From Saccoglossus kowalevskii (Eukaryota; Hemichordata; Enteropneusta; Harrimaniidae): a stretch of 31,062 bases of DNA. The notes under the pieces are model-generated. The model was not told the origin of the DNA. It made no database searches and worked only from the letters and a program-made list of their open reading frames with translations. Of this stretch, positions 29,601 to 31,062 are shown in pieces. The number at the start of each line of letters is the position of its first letter. The stretch's first letter is position 1. The stretch covers positions 62,116 through 93,177 of the forward strand of contig NW_003142823.1 in the NCBI RefSeq assembly GCF_000003605.2, read 5' to 3'. The translations under genes were made by a program, and so were the position numbers.

Positions 29601-31062
29601 ACTGTGACTCTCAGCCTAAACTCCCATGACACCTACCCGAGAGACTATTGACTGATTCTTAGCCTAAACTCCCATAACACCTCTGTCACTCCTACTTTAG
29701 AGTCTATTGACTGTGAATATCAGCCTAAACTCCCATGACACCTCTGTCACTCCTACCCTAGAGTCTATTGACTGTGACTCTCAGCCTAAACTCCCATGAC
29801 ACCTGTCACTCTCACCCTAGAGTCTATTGACTGTGACTCTCAGCCTAAATTCTCATGACACCTCTGTCACTCCTACCCTATAGTCTATTGACTGTGACTC
29901 TCAGCCTAAACTCCCATGACACTTCTGTTACATCTACCCTAGAGTCTATTGACTGTGACTCTCAGCTAAACTTCCATGATACCTAGCTCTATCACTCCTA
30001 TCCCAGAATCTATTGACTGTAACTCTCAGCCTAAACTCCCATGACACCTAGCCTGTAACTCCAACCCGAGAGACTATTGACTGTGATTCTTAGCCTAAAC
30101 TCCCATGACACCTCTGTTACTCTTATCCGACAGCCTATTGACTGTGATTCGCAGCCTAAAGTCCCATGACACCTCTGTCATTCTCACCCAGAGTCTATTC
30201 ACTGTGACTCTTAGCCTAAACTCCCAAGACACTTCTGTTACTCTTACCAGACAGCCTATTGACTGTGATTCGCATCCTAAAGTCCCATGACACCTCTGTC
30301 ACTCCCACCCAGAGTATATTCACTGTGACTCTTAGCCTAAACACCCATGACACTTCTGTTACATCTACCCGAGAGTCTATTGACTGTGACTCTCAGCCTA
30401 AACTCCCATGACACTTCTGTTACATCTACCCTAGAGTCTATTGACTGTGACTCTCAGCCTAAACTTCAATGATACCTAGCTCTATCACTTCTATCCCAGA
30501 CTCTATTGACTGTGATTCTTAGCCTAAACTCCCATGACACGTCTGTCACTCGCACTCTAGAGTCTATTGACTGTGACTCTCAGCCTAAACTCCCATGATA
30601 CCTAGCTCTATCACTCCTATCCCAGAATCTATTGACTGTTACTCTCAGCCTAAACTCCCATGACACCTAGCTCTGTAACTCCAACCCAAGAGACTATTGA
30701 CTGTGATTCTTAGCCTAAACTCCCATGACTTTTCTGTTACTCTTATCCGACAGCCTATTGACTGTGATTCGCTGCCTAAAGTCCCATGACACCTCTGTCA
30801 TTCTCACCCAGAGTCTATTCACTGTGACTCTTAGCCTAAACTCCCATGACACTTCTGTTAATCCTACCCGACAGCCTATTGACTGTGATTCGCGGCCTAA
30901 ACTCCCATGACAACTCTGTCACTCTCACCCCCAGAGTCTATTGACTGTGACTCTCAGCCTAAACTCCCATGACGCTTCTGTTACATCTACTCTAGTGTCT
31001 ATTGACTGTGACTCTCAGCCTAAACTTCCATGATACCTAGCTCTATCACTCCTATCCTAGAC
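26700..31062 (+). repeat. 61-bp minisatellite array with ~730-bp higher-order period, cut by window end
   Basis: About 70 units. Typical unit, 61 bp: CCTAAACTCCCATGACACCT, then CTGTCACTCCTACCCTAGAG, then TCTATTGACTGTGACTCTCAG. Length variants: CACCTGTCAC (2 bp shorter) and CACCTAGCTCTGTCAC (4 bp longer). Sub-types with GATTCGCAG/CCGACAG and CTCTTAG/CAGAGTCTATTCAC alternate as ~121-bp pairs. The variant CAGAATCTATTG recurs at 27506, 28240, 29277, 30004 and 30623, with 734- and 727-bp spacings. The strand is pyrimidine-skewed. A 61-bp period cannot hold a reading frame; the recurring ~61-codon open frames are repeat artefacts. Confidence 0.95.

Noticed and set aside
27608-30910. Series of ~61-codon open frames with repeating peptide text in the array
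   Set aside because: They begin and end at the same place in each repeat, follow from a 61-62-bp period times three, and are broken whenever a unit length changes. No repetitive protein is supported.
25925-31062. CRISPR-like array
   Set aside because: Units are contiguous variants without unique spacers, and the genome is clearly eukaryotic.

Overview
The window is AT-rich, intron-bearing animal DNA. The intron phases, GT-AG splice sites, many small terminal-inverted-repeat elements and long minisatellites point to a marine invertebrate. A lophotrochozoan such as a mollusc or brachiopod is my guess, and no single feature proves it. I find one confident protein-coding gene and no tRNA, rRNA or CRISPR.

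The gene is a plus-strand orthologue of serine/threonine kinase 33 (STK33, CAMK group). It has ten coding exons between 13569 and 21123, and the splice phases join without conflict into a 456-residue protein. The kinase domain has every catalytic landmark: glycine loop, AIK lysine, HRD, DFG and APE. It is followed by a basic Ser/Thr/Lys-rich tail. A splice acceptor just upstream of the start codon implies at least one non-coding 5' exon further upstream, which I could not locate. A 3' UTR with several poly(A) signals follows the stop.

Left flank (1-13505): non-coding sequence dotted with repeats. These are a nested minisatellite (1523-2268); a 395-bp TTA-flanked MITE (3408-3802); a small palindrome (4203-4330); a 2.6-kb TAA-flanked element resembling PIF/Harbinger transposons (4864-7492), which carries a younger TA-flanked MITE and a fragment of another repeat; an internally duplicated repeat with a terminal hairpin (8592-9318); a 926-bp TTAA-flanked element (10593-11518); and a 225-bp piggyBac-like MITE (13191-13415) that ends about 90 bp before the UTR splice acceptor.

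Right flank (21124-31062): the 3' UTR, a 74-bp duplication, another TA-flanked MITE, then a large satellite-like array. The array starts with degenerate monomers of about 30-33 bp (from about 25925). After a 250-bp gap it becomes a homogeneous array of 61-bp units (26700 to the window end and beyond) with a higher-order period near 730 bp. The 61-bp unit looks like an old dimer of the degenerate monomer, so the locus preserves a layered history similar in logic to primate alpha satellite. This array and the nested minisatellite are the most unusual things here. I see no operon-like or defence system.
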